A stretch of 64,000 nt of DNA, from assembly GCA_013350335.1 (NCBI GenBank), contig CM023533.1, positions 33,536,170 to 33,600,169 on the forward strand. Direction: 5' to 3'. The position numbers and the translations under genes were made by a program. The DNA is from Chimonanthus salicifolius (lineage: Eukaryota > Streptophyta > Magnoliopsida > Laurales > Calycanthaceae). This document shows, piece by piece, positions 11,733 to 21,513 of the stretch; position 1 is the first letter of the stretch; the number at the start of each line of letters is the position of its first letter. The notes under the pieces were generated by a model that saw only the letters and a program-made list of their open reading frames with translations, was not told the DNA's origin and did no database searches.

Positions 11733-12259
11733 TCAAATGCCACCCTGAAGGAATTTAGAAATCACCACTGTTGCTTGAGTAAGTTGAATGAAATTATCAT
11801 TCTGGCCCGTCAATGGTGATGGCCTAGTCGGCAGCTATTTGAAGGTATCTTCACAGTCTCGAGGGAACAATCCGGCGGCCCCGGCATACATCTTCATGGC
11901 ACTGTAGTACTCTGTGCTCAACGAGTCAGACGCATTCACGAGACAGTCAAGTGCCCGACATATACAGATCAACATGAGTTGAAGCATTCCCTCAATCTAC
12001 CATCTGTAGTAGTGCCATTCTTCGTAATGATAAAATTCGTGACCTCGGTGCCCGTTGCCAATCCATGCTCAATCGATATCGTACCGAGCATCGTAAGATC
12101 GGCACCCGGAGTTCGCGGGTCGTTGTTGAGGTTTCTGATGCAGAATGCAGGATCATTATTGAATTTGCAGATTTGGTTCACCAGATCATTGGATGAGGAG
12201 GGATGGATGAAGAAGACAAGGACATGGAGTAGCAGCAGAATGTAACAAAAGGGGGCCAT
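11733..12259 (-). pseudogene. Decayed pectin methylesterase / invertase inhibitor-like gene
   Basis: From the ATG at 12257-12259 the reading frame gives a signal peptide (about 23 residues, MAPFCYILLLLHVLVFFIH) and then a PMEI-type four-helix start with Cys pairs in NQICKFNNDPAFCIRNL. The open frame stops after 96 codons, but the homology continues. Removing one T at about 11971 and one of the three Gs at 11954-11956 (as read on the minus strand) keeps the family pattern going (ALDCLVNASDSL, then DCEDTF). Next comes an in-frame TAG at 11835-11837, then SPLTGQNDNFIQLTQATV, the usual PMEI C-terminus, ending at TGA 11733-11735. With those two bases removed the span is 175 codons including the terminal stop, a normal PMEI length. 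Two indels plus a stop argue for a pseudogene, although the single-base shifts could be assembly errors. PMEI proteins act in the apoplast on PME or acid invertase. Confidence 0.8.
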
Positions 12260-12300
12260 TTTCTTTGGTTTCTGTCAAAGATAGAGACATTGGTTTGCAA

Positions 12301-12311
12301 TTTATAACGTT
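12301..12311 (-). promoter_or_regulatory. Putative TATA box of the decayed PMEI gene
   Basis: On the minus strand the sequence reads GTTATAAATT, about 45 bases upstream of the ATG at 12259. That spacing suits a short plant 5' leader. Its survival suggests the pseudogene may still be transcribed. Confidence 0.4.
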
Positions 12312-12347
12312 TCTTTCACTAATCTACAATACATCCTTAGCAGACTT

Positions 12348-12425
12348 TAATGAATAATGCTAATTAGGGTACATCCTTTTCTTCCCTAATGAATAATGCT
12401 AATTAGGGTACATCCTTTTCTTCCC
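12348..12425. repeat. Two perfect tandem copies of a 39-bp unit
   Basis: The unit starts TAATGAATAATGCTAATTAG and is present twice back to back (12348-12386 and 12387-12425). It lies just upstream of the decayed PMEI gene and just before duplication copy B. Confidence 0.9.
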
Positions 12426-13376
12426 AAACTCATTCTCTTCATACAAGATTGTTAAAAATAGGCAGAGTTCGATTCTCTCCCCCATAAAATCAGGAGAAAA
12501 GATAGGCACCAATAAGGGATTTCTAGAGATAAAATGGGAAACTCAGGATATACATCGCGCTTAAAAATCTGATATATATTGGTCGATATTAATACTTAAG
12601 TATATAATATGTTAGTTCTTGTCATAAATTATTCATCTATATTATTTATATGATCATTAACTAATTGCTTAAAGTGGTATAGTTGACTTTAGATAAAAAT
12701 TGATGAGAGAAGTCAATCAAACTTGAATTGGTTAGATGGATTTTGGATTAAACACGTTGCAATCTAAAGAGAATTTTATTAACATGGAGAAAAGTATGAT
12801 ATTTCTTTTAGGAAAACTCGTGGTTAGGCATGAAAGTAACAGGAAGATAAGAGATAGCCTACTAAATAGAGTTGAGAAGTTAGAAATAATAAGAAAAAAA
12901 AAAAATCAAGTTAGACCTTTGAAATGTAGAGAGAAGGGATAAAGAAAGATATAATAAATAAAAGTAATTGATATTATGGTTTTAATATAGTTAAATAGAG
13001 AAGTAGAACTTGAAAAATTGATTCTAAATTAATAAATTTTTGACGTTTAATGATAATAATAACGATGATAATCATCTTCGGAACTGTGTAAAATCACAAA
13101 TATGACTTTTTTTTATCACAATTTTACTATAGTTGATAATTCTAGAAGTATGAAAATAGGGAAATCGCATTTTGGAAAAGAAAAAAAATAAATGAAAGTA
13201 AGCAAGGCATCATGATTCATTCAAACTTCATTTTTGTCAGATTTTTTTTTTTTATTTTATTTATGCCCAAACAACATGATATACATGGGCAAATATGACT
13301 TAGAACAGGTTCAGATTAAAGAAAAATTCAGTACATTTTATTGTAAAAATAGTATAAGTTAAAAATTGTATATTTC

Positions 13377-14884
13377 CAAAGGTGAAAATATCGGCCGAAA
13401 CTTATCTCAGGTTTTTAACCTGATATGTATCGGCCGTATACAATAATTCTCGGGAAAATCAGCCGATATCTCGGCTGATATGCTTAAAAATCGGCGATAT
13501 TTTTATTTTTTTCAAAAATTAAAAAATGTACCCTAAATATGCAATTATGTTTTCAAACCTTTTTCTCTTTTTTTTTAAAAAAAAAAATAATTTTTTGCAC
13601 GTGTTTAACTGTTGGAATCAATCACATTTTTGAGTTCCAGCTAACATGCAAAAAATTAAATACACTAATTAATTTCCATAAATAAAGCATTAATCAATGC
13701 ACATTTTCGTTTTTTAATGAAAAATAATTAATGTTAGTTTTTTGTTTTTAATGAAAATAATTAATGCTGCTTTTAATTAAGGCTAATTTTTCCTTTTTAA
13801 TGAAAAATTATTAATGCTAGTTTTTCGTTTTTCAAAATGAAAAATAATGGTGACTTAATTTATGGTGATTTTTCTTTTTTCTTTTTTATAGAAAATTAAT
13901 TGTGACTTTTCGTTCTTTGATGAAAATTTAATGATAATTTTTTTAAAACAATAGAAAAACAATAGTGCATTTTAAAAATCGATGAAAACCCCTTTTTTTA
14001 TGGAAATAATTAAGGGTAGCGATACTCACACAAGATTTTGTATAACCAAACATGGAAATGAGTAGATTTCCCACTTTACTCTTCACCCCTGTCGTACCGA
14101 TAACTTAAAAAAGTAAAAAATCTGGGCTCGCGAGCCGTAGGTTTTTCCTGCGTTTGGCTCGGGCTTTCAACTAAGGTCGTTTATCTACCGATGTTTACAA
14201 ACAAAGTATCAAAATTTATCTACTTTGGGTACGATTTTTAAGCCCAAAACTATACCTTTTTCACTTAAAATCAGTACCGAAAATCATAAAATTCAGAGTA
14301 GATGAATTTTGATATCTTGTTTGTAGAAATAGGTCGATGAACGACCTCGTTTAAAAACCCAAGCGAAACACCCACAGAGCCACAGAGGTGATGAATGAAC
14401 CCGGCTCGTCGTCTTAGAGTGATCGGTTCGCTAGCAAGATTTTTTGGCGAGCTGGTTTCTCACTTTGGCGAGTCGATTTCCCATTTTGGTAAGCCGGTTT
14501 CTGACATTTCATTCTTTTTTATTTTCCGGTACGGAAGGTGAAGGGCAAAATGGGAAAGCCACTGATTCCCGTGGGAGGATCATGAACCTTTCATTTTTTA
14601 AAAATTCAAGAAAGTCTAAAAGATCTTTCTCATTGTAAATTCTTTATATTTTTTTTTATCATTTTTTTAGAAATATTTGAAATTCTCATGTTATTAATTT
14701 AGAAACAATATTTGATCATCTAAGTGATCGATATTTAATGAAAAAATTACATATTTATGAAACCCATAATTTTCTTAATTTCCTATAAATTTTCTGAATT
14801 ATTTAAAAAAAATAAAAAAAAATCAGTTGGAAAGAGAAAATATGATATATGGCCGATATCTCTCAGACCCGAGATTTTCACCTG
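13377..14884. mobile_element. Large composite element of the CGGCCG hAT-like family, copy B
   Basis: Partner of 893-2430, with the same terminal inverted repeats (AAAGGTGAAAATATCGGCC at the left; reverse-strand CAGGTGAAAATCTCGGGT at the right) and the same nested inverted repeat at about 14140-14375. It differs from copy A by small indels and substitutions only, so it was present before the segment was duplicated. Confidence 0.5.
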
Positions 14885-15167
14885 TGCTTCTTCCATTCGC
14901 AAATGATGAGTTTCGAATAAATAATTTTTCATGGACAGATTAATGACCATAACTCTTATAGCATCCGATTATATTTTATATCTCAATTTTAAAGTTTTTC
15001 CATTTCTTGTGGCATCCAAAAGAAAGGGCCACCACTAAATTCTTTCATGCTTGGTCTATGCATTTACATGTTCATGTTCGAATTTTACGTTGTGGCGAGT
15101 TGATAGATCGCTTTCTAATCTGCAATGCTTTATAAAATAGTTATCATGTTCACACTGCTCTATAAAA

Positions 15168-15458
15168 CAGGGGTAAAAAATTCGGCCGATAGTGTATGTA
15201 TCGGACAGAGAGAGAAAAGTTCGGCTGAATATCAGCTGATTTTTATTTTTTATTAAAAAAAAAAAATCGGCGTGGGCCCAGTTGTTATCTCGGCCGATAT
15301 TTATAATTTATAATTTTTTTTAAACAGCCATTTTTATTTTTTTAAATGATTTTTTTTTAAAAAAAAACCACCGAGATTTTTTTAAAAAAAAATGAGGAGA
15401 GAGAAAAATTTCAGCCGAACCGAGATATGGGCCGAGACAGCCGAATTTTCGGCCCCTG
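15168..15458. mobile_element. hAT-like MITE with CGGCCG palindromes, copy B of 2759-3049
   Basis: The ends are CAGGGGTAAAAAATTCGGCC and, on the reverse strand, CAGGGGCCGAAAATTCGGCT. The left flank is CTATAAAA and the right flank CTATGAAA, so the 8-bp target duplication of copy A is recognisable with one change. Confidence 0.8.
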
Positions 15459-15870
15459 CTATGAAATAAAGTGTTAAGGTGAGAGAGATCTGCATGCCGT
15501 GTTAGATCAATAGATTAATTTAAAAGAAAGAGTTAGAAATAATTGCATTAAGACAATTTAAAAATAGACTAATTGATAGTAAATTGAGAGAAACTCATCT
15601 AAAGTGATTAGAAAACCTTTAAAAACCTTTATGACCACTGTTTGAACCGATTTTATAAATCAACCCATGACCCGTAAATCGATAAAAACCGAATAGAAAA
15701 CACAATTTTTTTTAAAAAAAATTCAAGAAGGGAAACATTTTAATGTCTTTCCTATAAAAAAAATTAATTTTATATTATGACCCACCGGGTCACATGTCAC
15801 CTAGCCACAAAAGGCTGAGAGAAGAGTGACCTTTACCTTCTCAGCTACCCTAAACCTTTATCTTTCTCCA

Positions 15871-16192
15871 CAAGAGAGTACAGATATCGGTTTTTCAGTG
15901 CTGATCTATATCGGTCATATGAATTACTTCTCGGCCGATATGATTAATATCGATCTGTTTTTTTTGTTTAAAAAAAAATTAAAACGGTGGTGGGGCCGGA
16001 TCGAAATATCCCAATATCGTCCCAGATATCAGTCGATATTTACGTTTTCAATTTTTTTTTTTTTTGAAAAAACCAGTTTCCTTTTTGATTTTTTTATATT
16101 TTTTAATTCAGAAAAAAAATTACCGATATTAAAAAAAAAACAAAAGAGGAAAGAGAAATATCGGCTGTTGGGCCGAATTTTTCACCCTGCTG
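15871..16192. mobile_element. hAT-like MITE with CGGCCG palindromes, copy B of 3463-3832
   Basis: Same element as 3463-3832, shortened inside and with a mutated left end (CAAGAGAGTACAGATATCGG instead of CAGGGGTACATATATCG). It has internal deletions around the palindromes. Confidence 0.6.
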
Positions 16193-16721
16193 CACAGTTT
16201 TACCCATTGTCGATGTGGAAACTCCCAGTCCCCGTCTAAGAGGGAGATGGTAGTATGGTAATCCTCCAACCTTCCACCGCACGCTTTGGTTTTTAATTGA
16301 GGTCAAAATTTAATCACATGCTATGGTAGTATGGTTTGCTATAGTTTTATTCAATCCAAGATTAATTAAAAATAAAGATTTATTCATTTTGATTTAAAAT
16401 AGTAAAATAATTAATTGAAGTTATAGATGGGTTGTATTATTTTTTATAAAAAAAACATTTTGAATAATCTTTATAAAACCATTAATCTAGTAAATTTAGA
16501 GTTTTATTGACCATAGATCTATTAGTTAATAATTACATATTATTTATAATATAATATTAATGGTTAAACTTTATTTAACACAACCTTCCATCGAGACGGT
16601 TCAATCTACGAGTCGATTTTTAAAACATTGTTAAAAATTGATATGATTTTTTTGTATAAATTCCATGACTTTTTTTTTTTTATCTTAATTAAGTCGATGA
16701 CTTCTTATAATAGATATTGCT

Positions 16722-17246
16722 AGGGCTGAAACTCGGGTCGGGCGGGCCGGGTTTTAACAAACTCAGCCCTAACCCATGTTAAAAAATTTTGAGCCTGACC
16801 TGACCCGACCCGAATTGCAAACCCGAGTATGTCAACCCAACCCGACCCGAATTGCTAATACTCTCAACCCGAGAGTTGACCCGACCCGACCCGAGTTAGC
16901 CCGATTTAGCCTGAGTTAGCCCGATTTTTGAAAGAGGGAAAGAGAGGAAGAGGAAGAGGAAGAGGTAGATATCGATTTTCAAAAGAGGGGAAACGGAAGT
17001 GGAAGGGACGTAGGGTTTTATTTAAGTTATGAATTCGGGTCTGGTTTTTCCAGGTCAGGCTTTTTCGGGTTGAGTTAGGTCGAGTTGAAATTTAAATTCT
17101 TCAGCCCAACCCGATCCGAATTTCAGTCAGGTTTTTTTTTTCCTAACCCAACCCGACCCGAGTTTACAATTTCTATAACTCAGCCCACACTATTTTCGGG
17201 TCGGGTTAGTCGGGTCGGGCCAAAACCCAACCCAAGTTTCATCCCT
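16722..17246. mobile_element. Mutator-like MITE present only in copy B
   Basis: This 525-bp insertion is absent from the equivalent place in copy A (near 4370). It starts AGGGCTGAAACTCGGGTCGG and ends, on the reverse strand, AGGGATGAAACTTGGGTTGG, so it has imperfect terminal inverted repeats. It is flanked by the exact 10-bp duplication AGATATTGCT (16712-16721 and 17247-17256). Target duplications of 8-10 bp suggest a Mutator-like element. The interior is full of CCCGACCCGA-type runs on both strands and has no coding capacity. Confidence 0.9.
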
Positions 17247-17527
17247 AGATATTGCTGTAATCAAATGATAAAAGTAGGCAATGCCCTTCATAGGAAATTT
17301 ATAAAAGTGGTTAAATATAAAGTTAAAAAATTTAGGATTAGATTTGGTGAATCAAATTAATTTAATACATTTTAAAGGTGTCACGTTCGAATCTTAGGGA
17401 CATGGGGTCAGAAGTATCACCCGTAGAAATTTTACTAAGTAATCATACAATATCTTAATAAATATGCGGTTGCCCAAATGAATTTATGTAACATAAGGAG
17501 GTTATGTGGTGAGAATGTGGATATTTG

Positions 17528-17744
17528 TGTGACGCCCACAATTTTAAAATATAATGAAGTGTATGATTTTTAAATATTTTTGTATGATGAATTATTGAAT
17601 AAATTAAAATTATCAAAATAACTTATGAACTCTCGAGCTCGAAACCAGCCAACTCAGGGCCAACGAGGGAGCCCACACATAAACCCCAAAATCAATAAAG
17701 AAACCCGTAAATCTCCTAAAAACCCCACAGGTGGGGTCGTTACA
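17528..17744. mobile_element. Solo LTR (short, TRIM-like), copy B unit 1
   Basis: Copy B equivalent of 4618-4815: TGTGACGCCCAC...GTCGTTACA, with the ATTTG repeat on both sides (17523-17527 and 17745-17749). Confidence 0.75.
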
Positions 17745-18092
17745 ATTTGTCTCTCAGTCTTCACCCCCAATGGAAAAAGAGAACCCAACACCATTGGGCT
17801 AACAAAGTAAAGAGATAGTAGTGGATGGCAACTTCAGCTCAGTCACCCCCCCCTGCAATGGGCTTCAGGACTTGCTTTACCATACATGAAAAATCTCCCA
17901 ATTCATCTCAGTTACAAACCCAAAGAGGCGGGGAATGTGGTTTGCCCAAGTGAGTTGGTACTGGGCATGCAAAACATAGATAAAAGAGAGGATGGACATG
18001 AAATTTCAGCATCTACGATTAATTGGCAAAATTCAAAATCCCACTGAAATCTGCTTCATCATCCTGCATTTGACACTCGAGAAATTACGCTC

Positions 18093-18521
18093 ATGGCAAG
18101 TCCAACTTTCCCTTGGGAGGTGCCGAGGCACCAACGACTGTTTGAAAGAATAAGAAATAATGTCTTACCAGATAGGCCTCTGCGTTTAGTTGGTGAAGAT
18201 GCAAGGATATGTGAGGATGGTGATTGCCTTGAGACAGAGAGCAGTGACATTGAACGTTGCCTGACCGACAAGCAAAGGCGGCAAGTTGGTAGTGGTGGGA
18301 AGGTCCCTGTGAAGGGTTATGATGGAGAAGGAAGGAAATGGAAGCTGATGCTGCGACAGCAAGAGGATGGCCATGGTAAAACTTACGTCTTTGAAGAAGA
18401 GTGGAAGACAATGAAAGAAAAGAACAGGTGGGACATGGAAGAAGAAATCCGTGTCTTTGGTTTTCCTTATGGAGGATCTGATAATGTAGAACTCTGTTTC
18501 GTGTTCGTCTCTAATCTCTAG
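18093..18521 (+). CDS. Small B3-domain-like protein, copy B unit 1 (tentative)
   Basis: The ORF is an intact 142 codons and a near twin of 5166-5594. Differences include P for R at residue 11, DRPLRL for GKPLSL near 27-32, QQ for EK at 89-90, K for T at 110 and N for K at 131. The same putative B3-like strands are present (VPVKGYDGEGRKWKLML, TYVFEEEWKTMKE, EIRVFGF, ELCFVFV). Both copies have stayed open over 429 bases since the duplication, while both unit-2 copies are broken. That is compatible with selection but equally with recent duplication. The role, if any, would be DNA binding in the nucleus, and this rests on pattern recognition only. Confidence 0.5.
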   Translation: MASPTFPWEVPRHQRLFERIRNNVLPDRPLRLVGEDARICEDGDCLETESSDIERCLTDKQRRQVGSGGKVPVKGYDGEGRKWKLMLRQQEDGHGKTYVFEEEWKTMKEKNRWDMEEEIRVFGFPYGGSDNVELCFVFVSNL

Positions 18522-19130
18522 CACACCATTGATGTCATGAGTTTTAGCAGACCATTACTGTTAAAAGATTTTCACTTTTTCAGAAAAGATAATGGAGAGA
18601 GAGCAAATGTCAATCGAATAAAGAAGAGTAAGATTTGTTAGTTCAATACTAAATGTTTGTTATTATAATTAAATATAATGAATATATAGTTATTTTATTA
18701 CGACACTGTTGAAAACTTGAAATCAATGTGTTTTTTAAGTTCATATTCAAAAATTGGAAATTTTGAAGATTGGTTTCAATGATCCAATCGGGGTGACTTT
18801 ATTTCATGCTATGTTCAGAATTAGACCGTTCTAATTTATCACCATTGCATTGGATCAAAGTGGACCTCACATATGATGTAAAATTTTAATTATTAAAAAT
18901 AATTTAAAGTTTTCATTTTTTAAAACATAAAAATATGACTTCCATGATCTAATCAAAATAATTTCCAATCTTATATTCGTGTTTACATCTTTAAAATATA
19001 ACTACCACATTGAATCATATTACACATGATAAAGAGTATAAAATTTCTAAAAACATTTTTCTTTAGTATATTTCAATAAATTGATTCCCAAATGAATTTA
19101 TGTAACATAACTAGTTAAGGATGTTCTTTG

Positions 19131-19291
19131 TGTAATGCCCTATTTTGATACGAGCGCGTTGCCTTCAAAACAATTTGACAACAATCTAACAATCTCAATA
19201 AGAAATTTTTTTAAAAAAATTATTCAATAAATCAAAATTATCAAAATGCCCTTCGAACTCTTGAACTTGAAACCAGACACAGGTCGTTACA
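19131..19291. mobile_element. Solo LTR (short, TRIM-like), copy B unit 2, internally deleted
   Basis: Equivalent of 6223-6428: it starts TGTAATGCCCTATTTTG and ends AGGTCGTTACA, followed by ATTTG. The left target duplication and part of the interior are lost through small deletions. Confidence 0.65.
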
Positions 19292-19636
19292 ATTTGTCTC
19301 TTAGTCTTCACGCCCATTCATGGAAAAAGAGAACCCAACACCATTGGGCTAACAAAGTTGGATGGCAACTTCAGCTGTCAGTCACCCCCCTTGCAATGGG
19401 CTTCAGGACTTGCTTTAGCAAATGTCAGTCACCATACATGAAAATCTTCCAATTCATCTCAGTTACAAACCCAATGAGGCGGGGAATGTGGTCTGCCCAA
19501 CTGAGTTGGTACTGGGCATGCAAAACATAGATAAAACAGAGAGGATGGACTTGACATTTCAGCAACTACGATTAATTGGCAAAATTCAAAATCCCACTGA
19601 AATCTGCTTCATCACCCTGCATTTGACACGCGAGAA

Positions 19637-20050
19637 ATGACGCTCATGGCGAGTCCAACTTTCCCTTGGGAGGAGCCGAGGCACCGACGACTGTATGAAA
19701 GAATAAGAAATAATGTCTTACCAGGTATGCCTCTGCGTTTAGTTGGTGAAGATGCAAGGATATGTGAGGATGGTGATTGCCTTGAGACAGACAGCAGTGA
19801 CATTGAACGTTGCCTGACCGACGAGCAAAGGCGGCAAGTTGGTAGTGGTGGGAAGGGCCCTGTGAAGGATTATGATGGAGAAGGAAGGAAATGGAAGCTG
19901 ATGCTGCGAGAGAAAGAGGATGGCCATAGTAAAACTTACGTCTTTGAAGAAGAGTGGAAGACAATGAAAGAAAAGAACAGGTGAGACATGGAAGAAGAAA
20001 TCCGTGTCTTTGGCTTTCCGGACCTGATAATGCAGAACTCTGTTTCGTGT
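19637..20050 (+). pseudogene. Broken B3-like ORF, copy B unit 2
   Basis: Homologous to 18093-18521. The ancestral ATG is still present inside the frame (MTLMASPTF), but the same TGG to TGA stop ends the protein at 115 residues, and the same short deletion follows in the next strand region. The lesions are shared with copy A unit 2, so they predate the segmental duplication. Confidence 0.7.
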
Positions 20051-20534
20051 TCGTCACACCATTAATGTCATGAATTTTAGCACACTATAACTGTTAAAAG
20101 ATTTCGAGAGAGTGAGCAGTGTCGGTTGTACCCTGAGATCCTGAGATTGTGAGTAATTGAGTAAAGTAATCGGAGGCATTGATGGGTCCTTAAGCCGCGG
20201 CCTACTTCACTGTAACTAGAGCCGACCCTGAGAGTGAGTGAGGTTTAAGATACCATTGTTGCGGGTACAACTGAAAAATTAATTTTTATTAGAAGATAAA
20301 ACAATTTAATAAGAACTAGAGACTGAGTTCTCATTCTTGACTTAAAAGTAACTAATCATCATACGTCCACCTGTGATGCCATTTTTTATTAAATTTTTGT
20401 TATATACGCATATTCTTTTGTGATTTGATCTCGGGCTACGCGTTTTTCTTTTTTGTTATTTTTAATGTATTTTTTTTTTAGAAATATAATATAATTTAAA
20501 ATATGATTTAATCAAATTTAATTAAATCAGAATA

Positions 20535-21310
20535 TAAGAAATATTGTATTTAAGAAAAGAGAGCCCATATAGACACTTGGAAATTCTGTCCCAATACACC
20601 CGATTCTAAAATTTTAGGTGAAATGACCATTTTGTCCTTCCACTTCAAGGCATCGAATCACCGATCGAATCAGTCGAACGGTTTTCGCATTCGTTCGAAG
20701 GATATACCACCGAACCGATTGAGAGGGGAAAAAAAAACCGTGGGCTCTACCATTGACCGAAACCCAAGGTCATCTTTAACCGTGTATAGGTGGGCTAGGG
20801 GCAATCATGGTAGTGTCGATCCTAGGGTTAGAAGTGCAAGATCCATTTGGATCTAACAAAAAAAACCCAAATCATGGAATTTCGAATGCCCCAAATAACA
20901 GTCGAAGAAACTGGCTAGAGGAGGGTCCCACCATACCCAGATCAGAGATCTGATGGTACAGATGGATAGACCATAAAAAAAACAGAATGGGTATTGTGGA
21001 ACTCGCAGGCAGAAACCTTCTCCATCACCTGATCTATCTGGCCAATTTCTTCGGCCGCTGTTTGGTGCGTCCGAAAATCCATGATTTGAGTTTTTTTAGT
21101 TAGATATAAATAGATCCTGTACTTCTGACCCTAGAATCGACACCATCAAGATCGCTCATGACCCACTTATCTAATATTAAGGAATACCGTGGGTTTCGAT
21201 CAATGGTGGGGCCCACCGGGTTTTTTTTTTTTTTTTTATTTCATTCGATCGTTCGTCCGAAGGAGCGGGGCTTCGGTGGGGAAGGCAAAATGGTCATTAG
21301 AATCGGTTGT
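20535..21310. mobile_element. Long inverted-repeat (fold-back) element at the 5' end of PHS1
   Basis: The left arm (about 20575-20875) and right arm (about 21079-21310) are inverted, imperfect copies. CCATGATTTG...TTAGATCCAAATGGATC-like sequence read backward from 20870 matches the sequence forward from 21079. Farther out, ATGACCATTTTGTCCTTCC matches the inverse of GGCAAAATGGTCATT at 21285. The single-stranded form would be a hairpin with arms of over 200 bases. The outer ends and target duplication are not resolved. Copy A (7690-8258) has only the left arm and centre. Confidence 0.7.
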
Positions 21311-21358
21311 ATTTGCGTTGCGAAAGAGTTTACGAGCGTTTTCTCTTCAGAAAATACC

Positions 21359-21370
21359 TATATTTAAGGT
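21359..21370 (+). promoter_or_regulatory. Possible TATA box of PHS1
   Basis: CTATATTTAAGG lies about 150 bases upstream of the PHS1 ATG, immediately after the right arm of the fold-back element. It would put transcription start near 21395. Not proven; the gene could be TATA-less. Confidence 0.3.
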
Positions 21371-21513
21371 ATGATAGCGCGTAACTGCATCAGATCACTC
21401 CAGCCTTCTGTAACCTTCAGCGACAGTGGATAAAAAACTCTCTCTCAGAAACCCTCAGGCGCCGGTCTATTTCCGCAGAAAAGGCTCCGATTTTTTCCGT
21501 TCTCGGCATTTCC

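Larger units (their letters stand above)
12467..21098. repeat. Segmental duplication, copy B
   Basis: This is the second copy of the segment at 1-8258, in the same orientation, separated from copy A by about 4.2 kb. It is longer because of a 525-bp Mutator-like MITE at 16722-17246. Its right end abuts the 5' region of the PHS1 gene, where the inverted-repeat element at the junction continues beyond the duplicated part. Confidence 0.95.
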
